Positions 1-8,836 of a stretch of DNA of 64,000 nt are shown piece by piece; within the stretch, counting starts at the first letter, position 1; every line of letters begins with the position of its first letter. The stretch comes from Opitutaceae bacterium (GTDB lineage: Bacteria > Verrucomicrobiota > Verrucomicrobiia > Opitutales > Opitutaceae). The stretch lies in NCBI GenBank assembly GCA_014879845.1, contig JACSRI010000163.1:1-64000 (forward strand), in the 5' to 3' direction. A model generated the notes under the pieces. The model was not told the origin of the DNA. It worked only from the letters and a program-made list of their open reading frames with translations, and made no database searches. The translations under genes were made by a program, and so were the position numbers.

Positions 1-1617
1 CAGGGCGGCGACGTCGGGCAGGGGCGCCTTGGCGAAGCTCGGCAGCGTCTGGGCGTGGGCCGAGCCGTCGGCGGACGCGAGCGCACGACGGATGATCCGG
101 GCGAGGGCGAACTCGAAGGGACTCGTACGGTAGTCGGCGCCGATCATCTCGTCGATGACCGCGAGCAGCGCCGACACCGTGGCCGGCGCGAGCTGCCGGA
201 TGGCGGGCAGGGTGAGATCGACGAGGGCGAGGCGTGTCTCGTCACCTAGCGAGGCGGTGGACCGCGCGAACTGGAGCGCCTGGATCATGCCGGCCGCGCC
301 CAGCGCCTGCTCAAGGATCCGGCGCTCGCGCGCGGCCGTGGCCTCGTCGAGGGCGTGTGCGAGCAGGCCGAGCAACAGCGCTGGCGCGCTCTCCGGGCCA
401 TGGGCGGCGGCGCGGAGCACGTCGGGGATCGCGGCCAGCACGCCCTGGGCGCGTGTGGGTGCGGCCTCCGCGCCCGCCACGAGCGCGGCGACAAACTGCT
501 CGGGCCGCAGCGGCGGAGGTTGCGCGGCGGTCGGCCGGGCCGGCGCGGAGGTGGTTCGGTGTTCCGAGTCAACCGCGGCGCCTGCCTGGACGGCGGGGAA
601 ACGTCCGTCGAAGGTTGGCTCGATCGCGCGGATGCGCGCGAGCAACGGCGGGTGGGTCGCCCAGGGGCCGGCTCCGGCCACGACCAGGGCGTTGGCGAAA
701 AAGAGGTGCGAGCTCTCGGTCGCGTGGGCGCTGCCCAGGCGCGAGCCGAAGGCCGAGCCGCCGATCTTCTTGAGCGCGCCGGTGATGCCGGCCGGATTGC
801 GGGTGAACTGCACGGCCGAGGCGTCGGCGAGAAACTCCCGCTGGCGCGAGACCGCGGCCTGGATGAGACGGCCGAAGAACACGCCGATCAGGCCGACGAG
901 CATGATCGCGAGCCCGAGCAGCAGGATGCCGGCATGCCCGCCCTTGCCCTTGCCCGAGGAGCGCCCGGCAAATCGCATCGAGCGCAGCATGCTCCGTCCG
1001 ATCACCACGAGCAGCATGATCCCGAAGAGCAGGCCGATGAGGCGGATGTTCAGCCGCATGTCGCCGTTGAGGATGTGGCTGAACTCGTGCGCGATCACGC
1101 CCTGCAGTTCGTCGCGTGAGAGCGTTTCGAGCGCCCCGCGCGTCACGGCCACCGCGGCGTCGTCGGGCGTCCAGCCGGCGGCGAAGGCGTTGATCCCCTG
1201 CTCGTCGGGCAGCACATAGATGGCCGGCACGCGCACGCCCGAGGCGATGGCCATCTCCTCCACCACGTTGACGAGACGGCGCTCGCGCAGGTCTGTCGTG
1301 TGCGGGGCGATACGCGTGCCGCCAAGCGACTCGGCTACCGCGCCGCCGCCGGCGCGCAGGGCGAGGGTCTTGAAGAGCGAGCCCAGCCCGATGACCGCGA
1401 CCGTGCCCAGCGCGACGGCGCCGAAGATCTTCGGGTCCCAAAACTGCCAGCGCTCGGTGTAGAACTCGGGTCCTTCCAGATCGGATACAGCTTCGTGGAA
1501 CACGAAGAACGCCACCACGTACAGCACGGCGATGATGCCCACCACCGCGGCTGCGAAATAGGCCACGAGCAGCGACGTGCGGCCGCGAGCGCGGTCCTGG
1601 GCCTGGAAGAAGTCCAT
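1..1617 (-). CDS. M48 family membrane zinc metallopeptidase (HtpX-like), partial at left edge
   Basis: The reading frame is open from the ATG at 1617 to the window edge (at least 539 residues), so the C-terminus is missing; the supplied ORF track omits it. Two N-terminal membrane segments (about residues 15-45 and 62-85) precede the zinc motif HEFSH (H177, E178, H181). A downstream EFLADASAVQFTR segment supplies the third zinc ligand, E261. Further on is the family-typical ATHPPLLARIRAIEPTFDG segment. After that the visible part becomes an Ala-rich region. Family knowledge: integral-membrane proteases of the HtpX/Ste24 type acting in envelope quality control. It lies 79 bp downstream of lemA on the same strand, and LemA/M48 pairs are common, so the two probably act together. 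Substrate unknown. Confidence 0.9.
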   Translation of the reverse strand, partial: MDFFQAQDRARGRTSLLVAYFAAAVVGIIAVLYVVAFFVFHEAVSDLEGPEFYTERWQFWDPKIFGAVALGTVAVIGLGSLFKTLALRAGGGAVAESLGGTRIAPHTTDLRERRLVNVVEEMAIASGVRVPAIYVLPDEQGINAFAAGWTPDDAAVAVTRGALETLSRDELQGVIAHEFSHILNGDMRLNIRLIGLLFGIMLLVVIGRSMLRSMRFAGRSSGKGKGGHAGILLLGLAIMLVGLIGVFFGRLIQAAVSRQREFLADASAVQFTRNPAGITGALKKIGGSAFGSRLGSAHATESSHLFFANALVVAGAGPWATHPPLLARIRAIEPTFDGRFPAVQAGAAVDSEHRTTSAPARPTAAQPPPLRPEQFVAALVAGAEAAPTRAQGVLAAIPDVLRAAAHGPESAPALLLGLLAHALDEATAARERRILEQALGAAGMIQALQFARSTASLGDETRLALVDLTLPAIRQLAPATVSALLAVIDEMIGADYRTSPFEFALARIIRRALASADGSAHAQTLPSFAKAPLPDVAAL

Positions 1618-1696
1618 CGAGAGGAGTGGACGTGAGGGGAGGGCGGGATCGCCCGACCGTGGGTGGTTCAGGCCACGTTCACCGCCCCATGCACCC

Positions 1697-2293
1697 TCAA
1701 CCGAAACTCACCTTCGGCGCCTGGCGTTCGGCCGGGGCCTCGACCTGAAACAGCTCGGCCGCGGCGAAATTGAACATGCCGGCGAGCACGACGGTCGGGA
1801 AGGTCTCGCGCTTGGTGTTATAGACCGTGACCGCGTCGTTGTAGGCCTGGCGGGCGAAAGCGATCTTGTTCTCGGTCGAGGTCAATTCCTCCGTCAGCTG
1901 CGCCATGTTCTGGTTGGCTTTAAGGTCGGGGTAGGCCTCGGAGACGGCAAGCAGTCGGCTGAGCGCACCAGTCAGGCCGCTCTCGGCCGAGAGCAGGCTC
2001 TTGACCGCGGCGCCGTCGGCGGGATTGGCGGCGGCAGCCTGGGAGGCGGCGAAGGCGGTGTTGCGGGCCTTGATCACCGCCTCGAGCGTCTCGCGCTCGT
2101 GTTTGAGGTAGGCCTTGGCCGTCTCGACCAGATTGGGAATGAGGTCGTAGCGGCGCTTGAGCTGCACGTCGATCTGGGCAAACGCGTTCTTGAAGCGGTT
2201 GCGCAGCGTGACCAGGCCGTTGTAGATGCCGACGATCCAGAGCACCAGGACGGCGAGGATCGCGAGGACGACGAGCACGGGGATCGTGAACAT
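1697..2293 (-). CDS. lemA: LemA family membrane protein
   Basis: A 198-residue protein with one N-terminal membrane helix (about residues 4-24), followed by the LemA signature around NRFKNAFAQIDVQLKRRYDL and a mostly helical remainder containing LVETAKAYLKHE. Length and layout are normal for LemA proteins, which have a short periplasmic N-terminus and a cytoplasmic helical bundle. Molecular function is unknown in the family. The ATG at 2293 has an AGGAG about 11 nt upstream. It is followed by the M48 protease gene, suggesting a two-gene unit for envelope protein turnover (inference). Confidence 0.93.
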   Translation of the reverse strand: MFTIPVLVVLAILAVLVLWIVGIYNGLVTLRNRFKNAFAQIDVQLKRRYDLIPNLVETAKAYLKHERETLEAVIKARNTAFAASQAAAANPADGAAVKSLLSAESGLTGALSRLLAVSEAYPDLKANQNMAQLTEELTSTENKIAFARQAYNDAVTVYNTKRETFPTVVLAGMFNFAAAELFQVEAPAERQAPKVSFG

Positions 2294-2358
2294 AAGCAGA
2301 TGCGCTCCTTGGGGTTAACTGGCGCGCACGATGGCAATTAGGTTTGGCGTGCGCGAGG

Positions 2359-2389
2359 ATTTTAGTGCAGAGCTGGCGAGCCGGTTGAA
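2359..2389 (-). promoter_or_regulatory. candidate promoter for lemA-M48
   Basis: On the minus strand TTCAAC and TAAAAT are separated by 19 nt, in the divergent gap between lemA and the TPR gene. The -10 match is good, but the -35 match and the spacing are only fair. No promoter for the plus-strand TPR gene stands out in the same gap. Confidence 0.35.
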
Positions 2390-2449
2390 CACCGGGACAG
2401 CGCCCGCTGTCCCCGCGGGTTGCGAATGACACTCTCATGCCAAGTTACG

Positions 2450-5206
2450 ATGCGCCGCCTCCGAGCGGCGACTGCCGTGTTCCGTGCGCTGCGCGTGCAC
2501 GCGGTGCGCGCCTGCGTGGTCGTGTGGGTCGCGGGTGCACCGGTCTGGGGCGGACTTGCCGCGAGAGCCTGGGCCCAGGAGTCGGCGCCGGCGACGGCAG
2601 CGGCGAGCGCGCCCTTTTCATCGACCAGCACCGTGGCTGAGGCCAGTCGTGGTCACGACATCGTCTGGCAGTTCGAGCTGGCCGACAGCGCCATGCGTGG
2701 CGGGTATCACTCCCTGGCCGAGCGGCTCTACCAGGAGATTCTCGAACGGAAGGATGCCGACGACGCCGTGCGCCGGCGGGCGGCCTTGGGGCGGATCGAC
2801 GCGTGGATCGCACAGGGACGGGGGGCCGACGTGGCTCTCGCGCTCGAGGCGATGGGCGGCGGGCGCGACGAGGCCTGGCGCCTGCGCCGTGCCGTCGCGC
2901 ATTTCCTGATCGGGATGTCGACACGCACGCCGGCTGAGGAGCAGCGTGAGTTTGCCGGGATGGGCGAGCTGCTACGCGACCTGCATCCGGAGATGTTTCC
3001 CCGGGACGCGGGCTGGCTTTTTTTCCTGCGCGGCATGGCGGCACTGCGGGCGGGCAACAACGGCGAGGCGGAGCAGAATTTTGTGCGCGCGGAGGCGGCT
3101 GCCATTTCCGAGGCGGAGCGCTCGATGTTTCGCGTGGCGAACTGGCAGGCCGGGTTGGCCGCGAGCGAACCGACCGAGGACCTGGTGGCGAAACTGCAGG
3201 AGACCGCCGAGCGTTATGCGGGTCGCCAGCTCGGGCTGCTCTCCACCTTGCAGTTGGCCGTCGTGAGGGACCGCATGGGCAACAAGTCGCGTGCGGTCGC
3301 CGAACTCAAGCGCCAGCGCGAGACCATGCCCGCCACGGAGGTCGAGCTGCGCGACCAGACCCTGCTCCTCCTCGGCCTCATCGCCGGGGCCTCATCCGAG
3401 GATGGACGGCAGGCGCTGCGCGAGTTGCTCGAACGCGGGCAGAACATCGATTTCCAGCGCGTCGCCCTGATGCGCCTCGCCGCGGCCGCGCGTGTCGACT
3501 CGGCGGGTTCGTCAGCCGACCTGCGGCGCCTGCTCTCGACCCTGCTCGACCGGCCGGCGCCTCATCCGTTGACCGAGGACCTGCTCTTCTTTCGCGCCGA
3601 ACTCGCCCTTCGGGCGCGGGCTTTTGAGGAAGCGGAAAACGATGCCAGGGCCGTGCTCTCGCGTTTTCCCGGTTCCAGCCGGATGCGCCGTGAGGCGCTC
3701 TCGATCCTGGCGAGTTCCTCATGGCAGCGTCCGCCCCGCTACCGCACGGCGGCGGATTACCTCGCCCAGATCCAAGCGTTGCCCGAAGTCAGTGTGGCCG
3801 ACAAGGCGCAGCTGGCGCTCCTGCAGGGCGAGTGCTACTTCCGCGCGGGACGGCAGGACAACACGGTAGAGGACTATCGCAACGCGGCCGAGGCCTACGC
3901 GGCGATCCAGGCCGGCGGCGTCATGCCGACGGGGGTCTCGCCCGGTGTGGTGTTTTTCCAGCGCGTGCTCGCCTTGATCAACGCCCGCGCGCTCGATGCG
4001 GCGGTCCGCCTGCTCGACGACCCGGCGGCCCGCGCCGGGGTCGATGTGGAGAGCTGGTGGCAGTCGGAATGGAATCTCGCGCGCGAACTCCAGTTGCTGG
4101 GACGTGGGGCCGAGGCCGTCGCCCGGGCCGATGCGATGGGCCCGGTCGTCGGTGTGCCGGCCGAGCTGCGCCTGCGCTTTCTCTGGCTCGCCGCGCAGGT
4201 CTCGCTCGAGAGCGGCCGGCGCGACGAGACGACCGCGCGCGTCGATCGCGTGCGCGAGTTCGTGCAAGGCCCCCAGGGTGCGGAACTCAGCGCGGAGCGG
4301 CGGGCCGAGGTCATGTCCAATGGCTTGCTCGTCGCGGCCGAGGCGCCGTTGCGCGCCGGGGATCGCGACGGCGCACGCGCGGCGCTCGAGCGGTTGCGCA
4401 CCGAGTTTCCCACGAGCCTGGCGGCGGACTACTCCTACATCGTCGAGGCCGGTTTCCTTGCGGCCGAGAACCGGCTGGTCGAGGCCATGCAGCAGCTCCT
4501 GCGCTTCGTCGACGCCCGTCCGGGCAGCCGCTATGCGCCCGAGGCCCTCTATCAGGCGGCGCTGCTGAGTATCCAGCGCGGCCAGAAGGAACATCTCGAC
4601 GAGGCCAATCGCCTGCTCGAGCAGATGGCTCAGGAGTATGGCGAGGACAACTACGTCTTTCAGGCGCGCCTGAAGCAGGCGGAGGTCAAGCTCAGCCTCG
4701 GCGCATTCAGCGACGCCGAGGCAATCTACCGCGATCTCGAGGACAAGTTCCCCAACCACGCGGACCGGCCGATCGTGCAGATCTCCCTGGCCGGCGCCTT
4801 CATGGCCCAGGCCACGGTCGAGCCCGCCAAGTTCGACGGGGCGGTCTCGCGCTTCGAGCGCCTCATGGCCAACGAGAGCCTGCCGGTCGACCTGCGGGCC
4901 GAGGCCGGTGCGCGGCTCGCCGAGGGCTGGCAGGCCCAGGGCAACACGGCGAGAGCGGCCGAGATCTGCTGGGAGGTCTACCACCGCTTCGTCGAGGACC
5001 CCAACGCGGCATCGCCCCTCGGTGCCACCGGCCCGTCGTGGATCTCGCGCGCGATCTTCCTGCTCGGCGACATCGAGGAACGCGACGGCCGCTTTGAAAA
5101 CGCCCGCCGCCTCTATCAGTCGGTGATCGACCACGGCCTGCCCGGCGAGAAGATCGCCGACGCCAAGATCAAGCGCATCAGCGCGCCCGTCGGGGTCGGC
5201 GGCTGA
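2450..5206 (+). CDS. secreted tetratricopeptide-repeat protein of an Exb/Tol-type operon
   Basis: Encodes 918 residues from the chosen ATG at 2450 (MRRLRAATAVF). Earlier starts at 2420 (TTG) and 2426 would only add residues in front of the basic signal-peptide n-region. The signal peptide ends near ARAWA-QESA, so the protein is probably periplasmic or outer-membrane associated. The rest is alpha-solenoid: many degenerate 34-residue TPR-like repeats, such as segments around RAEAAAISEAERSMF and QAEVKLSLGAFSDAEAIYRDL. No catalytic motif is visible. It ends 38 bp before exbB and is co-directional with exbB, exbD and a TonB-like gene. A scaffold or load-sensing role for the energised complex is inference; YbgF/CpoB in Tol systems is a family parallel. 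Confidence 0.85.
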   Translation: MRRLRAATAVFRALRVHAVRACVVVWVAGAPVWGGLAARAWAQESAPATAAASAPFSSTSTVAEASRGHDIVWQFELADSAMRGGYHSLAERLYQEILERKDADDAVRRRAALGRIDAWIAQGRGADVALALEAMGGGRDEAWRLRRAVAHFLIGMSTRTPAEEQREFAGMGELLRDLHPEMFPRDAGWLFFLRGMAALRAGNNGEAEQNFVRAEAAAISEAERSMFRVANWQAGLAASEPTEDLVAKLQETAERYAGRQLGLLSTLQLAVVRDRMGNKSRAVAELKRQRETMPATEVELRDQTLLLLGLIAGASSEDGRQALRELLERGQNIDFQRVALMRLAAAARVDSAGSSADLRRLLSTLLDRPAPHPLTEDLLFFRAELALRARAFEEAENDARAVLSRFPGSSRMRREALSILASSSWQRPPRYRTAADYLAQIQALPEVSVADKAQLALLQGECYFRAGRQDNTVEDYRNAAEAYAAIQAGGVMPTGVSPGVVFFQRVLALINARALDAAVRLLDDPAARAGVDVESWWQSEWNLARELQLLGRGAEAVARADAMGPVVGVPAELRLRFLWLAAQVSLESGRRDETTARVDRVREFVQGPQGAELSAERRAEVMSNGLLVAAEAPLRAGDRDGARAALERLRTEFPTSLAADYSYIVEAGFLAAENRLVEAMQQLLRFVDARPGSRYAPEALYQAALLSIQRGQKEHLDEANRLLEQMAQEYGEDNYVFQARLKQAEVKLSLGAFSDAEAIYRDLEDKFPNHADRPIVQISLAGAFMAQATVEPAKFDGAVSRFERLMANESLPVDLRAEAGARLAEGWQAQGNTARAAEICWEVYHRFVEDPNAASPLGATGPSWISRAIFLLGDIEERDGRFENARRLYQSVIDHGLPGEKIADAKIKRISAPVGVGG

Positions 5207-5244
5207 GGCCCGTTTTTCGCACGCACACCGCTCTTTCTTCCCGC

Positions 5245-5952
5245 ATGAACGTCCAGGATCGCTCGCTCCTCGATCTGTTTTCCCTCGGCGGCCCGGTCAT
5301 GTGGGTGCTGCTCGGTCTCAGCACCATCGGCCTGGTGCTGTTCGTCGAGCGCGCCCTCTTCCTGCACCGCGGCCAGATCCGCACCACGCAGTTCCTCGAG
5401 GGCATTAAGAACATCGTGCGCAAGCGCCGCGTCGTCGAGGCGCTGACCGTGGCCGAGGAGACGCCCGGTCCGGTCGCCGCGATGGTCAAGGCCGGGCTGC
5501 TCCACTACGAGGAGACGGAAGACCGCATCCGCGCCGCCATGACAGAGGCCGCGCTGGTCGAGATCCCCGTGCTCGAGCGCCGCCTCGGCGCGATCGGCGT
5601 CATCGCGCAGGTGGCTCCGGTCCTCGGCCTGCTCGGCACGATCCTGGGCATGATCCAGGCCTACCAGGAGTTTGAGAAGGGCGGTGCGTACGCCACCGCC
5701 GGGGCGCTCTCCGGCGGCATGTGGCAGGCGCTGCTCACCACCGCCGCGGGCCTGGCGGTCGGCGTGGCGGCCCGGCTCGGGCATCACTTCCTCGCCGGCC
5801 GCATGCGTGCCCTCGTCTACGATATGGAATGGGTCGCCAACGACGTCCTGCGTTTCCTCGTCGCCGAGCGGAGCGGAGCTGGTGGCGAGACGCCCCCGGC
5901 CGCCGAGGCGGCGCCGGGCGCGGGGCCCGACCAACCTTCGGGAAAACCATGA
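5245..5952 (+). CDS. exbB: MotA/TolQ/ExbB proton channel family protein
   Basis: A 235-residue inner-membrane protein. One helix lies near residues 18-38 (GPVMWVLLGLSTIGLVLFVE), followed by a cytoplasmic loop. Two C-terminal helices cover the conserved stretches APVLGLLGTILGMIQAY and LLTTAAGLAVGVAAR, which form the proton channel in ExbB/TolQ/MotA. It partners ExbD, whose start codon overlaps this stop (ATGA). The complex converts proton motive force into motion of a TonB- or TolA-like protein. The C-terminal tail is Ala/Pro/Gly-rich and probably disordered. Confidence 0.95.
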   Translation: MNVQDRSLLDLFSLGGPVMWVLLGLSTIGLVLFVERALFLHRGQIRTTQFLEGIKNIVRKRRVVEALTVAEETPGPVAAMVKAGLLHYEETEDRIRAAMTEAALVEIPVLERRLGAIGVIAQVAPVLGLLGTILGMIQAYQEFEKGGAYATAGALSGGMWQALLTTAAGLAVGVAARLGHHFLAGRMRALVYDMEWVANDVLRFLVAERSGAGGETPPAAEAAPGAGPDQPSGKP

Positions 5953-6401
5953 TCGTGCAGCCGTTTAACTTCACGGCGCGCCTGAAGCAGACCTCCGTCG
6001 GCTTCGACGTCGTGCCGTTCGTCGACTTCTGCCTCCTCCTGGTGCTTTTCACCGTGCTCGGCTCGCGCTTTGTCGTCGCACCCGGGCTCACCGTGAACCT
6101 GCCTGCGATGCAGGCCGCGACGAGCGACGCCGTGCCGACGAGCCGCGTGCTCACCGTCGGCGAGGTCGAGGGCCGCGAGCTGATCATCTACGACAATCGT
6201 GTCCAGAGTCTGAAGACGCTGGCGGATTCCTTCGCCGAGCATCCCGCCGCTGCCCCCGGCGAAGTGCTGCTGCTGCGCCTCAAGCGCGACGTCTCGGTGC
6301 AACTGCTGGTTCAGATCAACGAGCTGGCGGCGCGGGCCGGCTTCTCCGCCGTGCAGATCGCGGCTGAGCCGGAACAGGCGAGTGCATCCAGTTTTCAGTG
6401 A
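5949..6401 (+). CDS. exbD: ExbD/TolR family biopolymer transport protein
   Basis: A 150-residue protein starting at an ATG that overlaps the exbB stop in ATGA. A single membrane helix (FVDFCLLLVLFTVLGSRFVV) contains the essential family aspartate in VPFVDFCLL. The periplasmic domain carries the usual LTVNLPAMQ entry strand. It works with ExbB as the stator of a proton-driven envelope motor. The frame continues upstream in the ORF track but that part lies inside exbB. The stop TGA overlaps the GTG start of the next gene, indicating tight translational coupling. Confidence 0.93.
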   Translation: MIVQPFNFTARLKQTSVGFDVVPFVDFCLLLVLFTVLGSRFVVAPGLTVNLPAMQAATSDAVPTSRVLTVGEVEGRELIIYDNRVQSLKTLADSFAEHPAAAPGEVLLLRLKRDVSVQLLVQINELAARAGFSAVQIAAEPEQASASSFQ

Positions 6402-7204
6402 CCGCGGCACCGCACATCGAGGCCCCGTCGCGTGAACCCGCGGCGCCGGCACGCGAACGGCGCAACCGCCGGCGCGCGCGCCTGCGCTGGGGCGCCGGTG
6501 TGTTGGTGGCGCTCGGTTTTCACGTGGCGCTCGTCGGGTTGACGCGGGTGGATATCCAGGCGCGCCGGCGCGCCGATCCGCTCAATCCCCGCATCGCCTG
6601 GGTCGGTGACAAGGCCGTCCTCGAGGAGGATACCCTGCGCGGCCAGCTGCTGAGTGTCGGCAACGACACGCCGCTCTTTATGATCACCGGGCAGAACTTC
6701 GCCGGCGTGCAGCGCCGAGGCGAGGAGGCGCGCGGCCCAGGCGAGATCTTCTCGCGCTACGAGCCCATCCTGACCGTTCCGGTGGATCGCAGCCCGCCGG
6801 GCTTGGTGGCGGCACCCACCGACCGGTTCGATCCGGTCTCGGCGATCCAACGCTTTCAGTGGCCGTATTTCGCGCGGTTTGGCCGTGCCGACCCGGTGGC
6901 GCGGACGTTCGAGGCCCGCCGCGCCCGCATCGAGGTTCGCTCCAGCGGTTCCGGGGCCCTCGTCTACGCCATCTCGCTGCCGCAGGTGGTCGATCGCGAG
7001 ACTCCCGAGGTCTGGCCGGATTGGCGGCCCTTCGAGCTGCATCTGGCTGTCTCCGGCACCGGTCGCCTCTCGGAACCCGTGGTCATCGGAAGCGGCTCGG
7101 GGTCGGATCGGGTCGATCAGTTCGTCCGCGACTACATCCGCCGGGAGATGCGCCTAGACCTGCGACTGGGGGAGGGGAGTTACCGCATCGTCGTGGGACC
7201 GTGA
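6398..7204 (+). CDS. TonB-like energy transducer (degenerate C-terminal domain)
   Basis: A 268-residue protein beginning with GTG overlapping the exbD stop (GTGA). A basic cytoplasmic N-terminus (ARERRNRRRARLRWG) precedes one membrane helix near residues 31-48 (VLVALGFHVALVGLTRV), the topology of TonB/TolA. The middle region lacks the usual Pro-rich spacer. The C-terminal 60 residues (HLAVSGTGRLSEPVVIGSGS) look like a divergent TonB C-terminal fold, with a strand, a Ser/Gly turn and a following helix. Position directly after exbB/exbD supports the assignment more than sequence does. Alternatively it is a lineage-specific ExbD-partner protein. Confidence 0.6.
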   Translation: MTAAPHIEAPSREPAAPARERRNRRRARLRWGAGVLVALGFHVALVGLTRVDIQARRRADPLNPRIAWVGDKAVLEEDTLRGQLLSVGNDTPLFMITGQNFAGVQRRGEEARGPGEIFSRYEPILTVPVDRSPPGLVAAPTDRFDPVSAIQRFQWPYFARFGRADPVARTFEARRARIEVRSSGSGALVYAISLPQVVDRETPEVWPDWRPFELHLAVSGTGRLSEPVVIGSGSGSDRVDQFVRDYIRREMRLDLRLGEGSYRIVVGP

Positions 7205-7224
7205 CTGGGCCGGCGCCCGCGCAG

Positions 7225-7242
7225 GGCCGCGAAATCGCGGCC
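7225..7242 (+). terminator. short GC hairpin after the exb operon
   Basis: GGCCGCG-AAAT-CGCGGCC forms a perfect 7-bp stem with a 4-nt loop just after the TonB-like gene. There is no T run behind it, so it may be a weak terminator or an RNA-stability hairpin. Confidence 0.35.
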
Positions 7243-7269
7243 AAGCCCGCAGATTCCCAAATATTTCGG

Positions 7270-7296
7270 TTGACGGGCAAAATCGGGGATTTCAAT
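7270..7296 (+). promoter_or_regulatory. candidate promoter for tRNA-Thr and tuf
   Basis: TTGACG followed 15 nt later by TTCAAT sits in an AT-richer patch about 40 bp ahead of the tRNA-Thr gene. The -35 is close to consensus, while the -10 matches only four of six positions and the spacing is short. Confidence 0.45.
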
Positions 7297-7334
7297 TTCC
7301 ACCTTCTTTTTCCTCTTTCCGACCCACTTTTAAA

Positions 7335-7410
7335 GCCCTTGTAGCTCAGTTGGCAGAGCACGTCCTTGGTAAGGACGAGGTCGCCGGTTCAAATCCGGTC
7401 GAGGGCTCCA
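7335..7410 (+). tRNA. tRNA-Thr (anticodon GGT)
   Basis: A 76-nt cloverleaf including an encoded CCA. The acceptor stem GCCCTTG pairs with CGAGGGC (one T-G pair). The anticodon stem is CGTCC/GGACG with loop TTGGTAA, giving anticodon GGT (7368-7370), which reads ACC/ACU. The T-arm contains GGTTCAAAT. It lies directly upstream of tuf, a common tRNA-tuf arrangement. Confidence 0.97.
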
Positions 7411-7478
7411 GGTTCGGAAGCCGTTGATTCCACGGCTCTAATCTTGGATTCACATTCTTCAAACAACCTCACATCCAC

Positions 7479-8669
7479 ATGGCTAAAGGAACCTTCGAGA
7501 GAACAAAACCGCACGTCAACGTCGGCACCATCGGCCACGTCGACCACGGCAAGACCACGCTCACCACTTCGATCCTGAAGTGTCAGGCTGACCTCGGCCT
7601 CGCCGAGTTCAAGTCCTACGCGGAAATCGCGAAGGGCGGCACCGTGCGCGACGCTTCCAAGATCGTGACGATCTCGGTGGCTCACGTTGAGTATCAGTCG
7701 GTCAAGCGCCACTACGCGCACGTCGATTGCCCCGGCCACGCGGACTTCGTGAAGAACATGATCACCGGTGCCGCGCAGATGGACGGCGCCATCCTGGTCG
7801 TCTCGGCCGCTGACGGTCCGATGCCCCAGACGCGCGAGCACATCCTTCTCGCCCGTCAGGTCGGCGTGCCCGCCATCGTCGTCTTCCTGAACAAGGTCGA
7901 CCTCATCGACGACGCCGAGCTCCTCGACCTCGTCGAGATGGAGATCCGCGAACTCCTCAGCAAGTATCAGTTCCCGGGTGACACGATCACCATCGTCCGT
8001 GGTTCCGCCACGGCCGCGCTCGAGGGCAAGCCCGAGGGCAAGGCCGCCATTCAGGCGCTCATGGACGCGATCGACAAGGATATCGCCGAGCCGGTCCGCG
8101 AGATCGACAAGCCCTTCCTGATGTCCGTCGAAGACGTGTTCTCGATCACCGGCCGCGGCACCGTCGCGACGGGTCGTATCGAGCGCGGCGTCTGCAAGGT
8201 GGGCGACACCGTCGAGATCGTCGGCCTCAAGGATACAGCCTCGACCGTCGTCACCGGCGTCGAGATGTTCCGCAAGATGCTCGATCGCGGTCAGGCTGGC
8301 GACAACGTCGGCGTGCTCCTGCGCGGCGTGGAGAAGGACGGCATCGAGCGTGGCCAGGTCCTGGCTGCCCCGAAGTCGATCACCCCGCACCGCAAAGCCA
8401 AGGCCGAGATCTACGTCCTCACCAAGGAAGAGGGCGGCCGCCACACCCCGTTCTTCCAGGGGTATCGCCCGCAGTTCTACTTCCGCACCACGGACGTGAC
8501 CGGAGTCTGCACGCTGCCCGCCGGCGTGGAGATGGTTATGCCCGGTGACAACATCAACCTCGACGTCGAGCTGATCGTTCCGATCGCGATGGAGAAGACC
8601 CAGCGCTTCGCCATCCGCGAGGGCGGCCGCACCATCGGTGCCGGTCGTATCACGGAGATCATCGAATAA
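7479..8669 (+). CDS. tuf: elongation factor Tu
   Basis: A 396-residue GTPase that delivers aminoacyl-tRNA to the ribosome. G1 is GHVDHGKT (about residue 19), G3 is DCPGHAD and G4 is NKVD. Domains 2 and 3 are complete to [10 protein letters not shown]. Switch I is unusual: the usual ARGITIN segment reads SKIVTIS, and there are about two extra residues before it. The threonine aligned with E. coli Thr61 is kept, but the Arg-Gly preceding it is lost. It lies between tRNA-Thr and tRNA-Trp, ahead of secE-nusG. No tuf copy lies between fusA and rpsJ, so this is the only one in the window. Confidence 0.98.
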   Translation: MAKGTFERTKPHVNVGTIGHVDHGKTTLTTSILKCQADLGLAEFKSYAEIAKGGTVRDASKIVTISVAHVEYQSVKRHYAHVDCPGHADFVKNMITGAAQMDGAILVVSAADGPMPQTREHILLARQVGVPAIVVFLNKVDLIDDAELLDLVEMEIRELLSKYQFPGDTITIVRGSATAALEGKPEGKAAIQALMDAIDKDIAEPVREIDKPFLMSVEDVFSITGRGTVATGRIERGVCKVGDTVEIVGLKDTASTVVTGVEMFRKMLDRGQAGDNVGVLLRGVEKDGIERGQVLAAPKSITPHRKAKAEIYVLTKEEGGRHTPFFQGYRPQFYFRTTDVTGVCTLPAGVEMVMPGDNINLDVELIVPIAMEKTQRFAIREGGRTIGAGRITEIIE

Positions 8670-8692
8670 GGAAAGTTGGTCTTCTTTGGCGC

Positions 8693-8719
8693 GCCGAGAC
8701 TCCACATTGGGGTCTCGGC
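8693..8719 (+). terminator. hairpin after tuf
   Basis: GCCGAGACTCC-ACATT-GGGGTCTCGGC gives an 11-bp stem (one T-G pair) 24 bp after the tuf stop and 24 bp before tRNA-Trp. No clear T run follows, so it may be a partial terminator or an RNA-processing site between tuf and the tRNA-Trp/secE transcript. Confidence 0.5.
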
Positions 8720-8742
8720 TGCACCATTTCAGGAAATTCCAC

Positions 8743-8818
8743 AGGCCAGTAGCTCAATTGGTAGAGTAGCGGTCTCCAAAACCGTTGGTTGGGGGTTCGA
8801 TTCCCTCCTGGCCTGCCA
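8743..8818 (+). tRNA. tRNA-Trp (anticodon CCA)
   Basis: A 76-nt cloverleaf. The acceptor AGGCCAG pairs with CTGGCCT, with discriminator G and an encoded CCA. The anticodon loop CTCCAAA gives CCA at 8776-8778. tRNA-Trp just ahead of secE is a frequent bacterial arrangement. Confidence 0.97.
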
Positions 8819-8836
8819 CTCTCGCCGTCCTCGCCC

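Noticed and set aside
155-1219. 354-residue plus-strand ORF at the left edge
   Set aside because: Shadow of the minus-strand M48 protease, whose HEFSH motif and conserved segments identify the true frame.
3719-5134. 471-residue minus-strand ORF and overlapping 458-residue plus-strand ORF inside the TPR gene
   Set aside because: Frame shadows; only the 2450-5206 frame has a signal peptide and TPR-like periodicity.
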